Shown piece by piece: positions 63,501 to 64,000 of a DNA stretch of 64,000 nt; the stretch's first letter is position 1, and every line of letters starts with the position of its first letter. The DNA is from Euptelea pleiosperma (lineage: Eukaryota; Streptophyta; Magnoliopsida; Ranunculales; Eupteleaceae), in contig CM068547.1 in assembly GCA_035048495.1 (NCBI GenBank), positions 21,335,913-21,399,912 on the forward strand, given 5' to 3'. Position numbers and translations under genes: made by a program. The notes beneath the pieces are model-generated. The model saw nothing but the letters and a program-made list of their open reading frames with translations, did no database searches and was not told where the DNA came from.

Positions 63501-64000
63501 CTTGACAGTCGAAACAAGTTAGCTCCATCCGTGCATCAACGTCTCAAATTGGACACAGTTTGTGTGTTACGTTCCGAAGCTTATAACTTGTGAATTTTTC
63601 GCAACCACACCTCGTAATTGGACTCCAACTCTTCCATTACTATTGTTTCAACAGATTTTAAGTGTTGGAACATGATTCGGGACCGTCGAAACAAGTTAGC
63701 TCCATCCATGCGTCAACGTCTCAAATTGGACTCAGTTTGTGTGTTATATTCCGAAGGCTATAACTTGTGACATTTTCGTAACCGGACCTCGTAATTGGAC
63801 TCAAACTCTTCCATCACTATTGTTTCAACACATTTGATGTGTTGGAACAAGATTCTTGACAGTCGAAACAAGTTAGCTCAATCCGTGCATCAACGTCTCA
63901 AATTGGACTCAGTTTGTGTGTTACATTCCGAAGCCTATAACATGTGACTTTTTCGCAACCGGACCTCGTAATTAGACTCGAATTCTTCCATTACTATTGT

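Larger units (their letters stand above)
31756..64000 (+). repeat. Satellite array, ~177-bp monomer, right part (~182 copies)
   Basis: The satellite resumes exactly where it was interrupted and runs to the window end in the same orientation. Period and variants match the left part. Between about 33 and 49 kb the variant order is less regular, with more private changes such as gtttaaacagatt (33372, 34788, 38330, 44521, 44877), a 2-bp loss giving ggctaacttg (35607, 39501, 40562, 48885) and chimeric monomers. From about 49 kb onward large near-identical blocks return. No gene, RNA gene or other transposon is visible; the array passes the window edge. Confidence 0.97.

Noticed and set aside
336..64000. 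Dozens of open frames of 64-169 residues in the satellite with repeated peptides such as FATGPRNWTQTLPLLLF
   Set aside because: They follow the 177-bp period and shift with each variant. They have no independent start context and arise because 177 is a multiple of three; they are satellite DNA, not genes.
1..64000. CENP-B box in the satellite
   Set aside because: I looked for the TTCG....A..CGGG core and did not see it in the variants; words such as attcgggacagtcg do not fit.
1..64000. Arabidopsis-type 178-bp centromere repeat
   Set aside because: The length is close, but the sequence does not resemble what I know of that family.

Overview
The window looks like a plant (peri)centromere: a long satellite array broken by one young LTR retrotransposon. 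No host gene, tRNA, rRNA or CRISPR is visible. Evidence for a plant: a Ty3/gypsy chromovirus of the Tekay/Del type, primed by the initiator Met tRNA, with telo-box motifs in its LTRs, inside a head-to-tail satellite of about 177 bp, a monomer size typical of plant centromeres. I do not recognise the satellite and it does not resemble the Arabidopsis 178-bp repeat, so I do not name a species.

Layout. (1) 1-19889: satellite, about 112 monomers, all in one orientation. Monomers fall into roughly ten variants that recur in ordered blocks (higher-order repeats), including a tandem pair of near-identical 3.7-kb blocks of 21 monomers, a third copy further on, and a freshly doubled single monomer. 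(2) 19890-31755: a complete 11,866-bp Tekay-type element on the minus strand. It is flanked by the 5-bp target duplication CAAAC and has LTRs of 3499 and 3483 bp, a tRNA-iMet primer site, a polypurine tract, and one unbroken 1542-residue Gag-Pol frame with zinc knuckle, protease, RT, RNase H, integrase and chromodomain. The LTRs differ by only four substitutions plus eight AT units in a microsatellite, so the insertion is recent and the element may still be autonomous. (3) 31756-64000: the same satellite resumes in the same monomer, for about 182 monomers, with 6-, 9- and 26-monomer block duplications.

How the parts relate. The element landed inside one monomer, and removing it with one TSD copy restores a continuous array. 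A paralogous copy of the unoccupied target lies in the same window near 2172, so block duplication in this family preceded or accompanied the insertion. The many short open frames in the satellite are not genes: 177 is 3 x 59, so a frame stays open from one monomer to the next. I saw no new gene system. What is notable is the satellite family, its nested duplication history and the intact element inside it. All comparisons were made by eye, and difference counts are minimum estimates.
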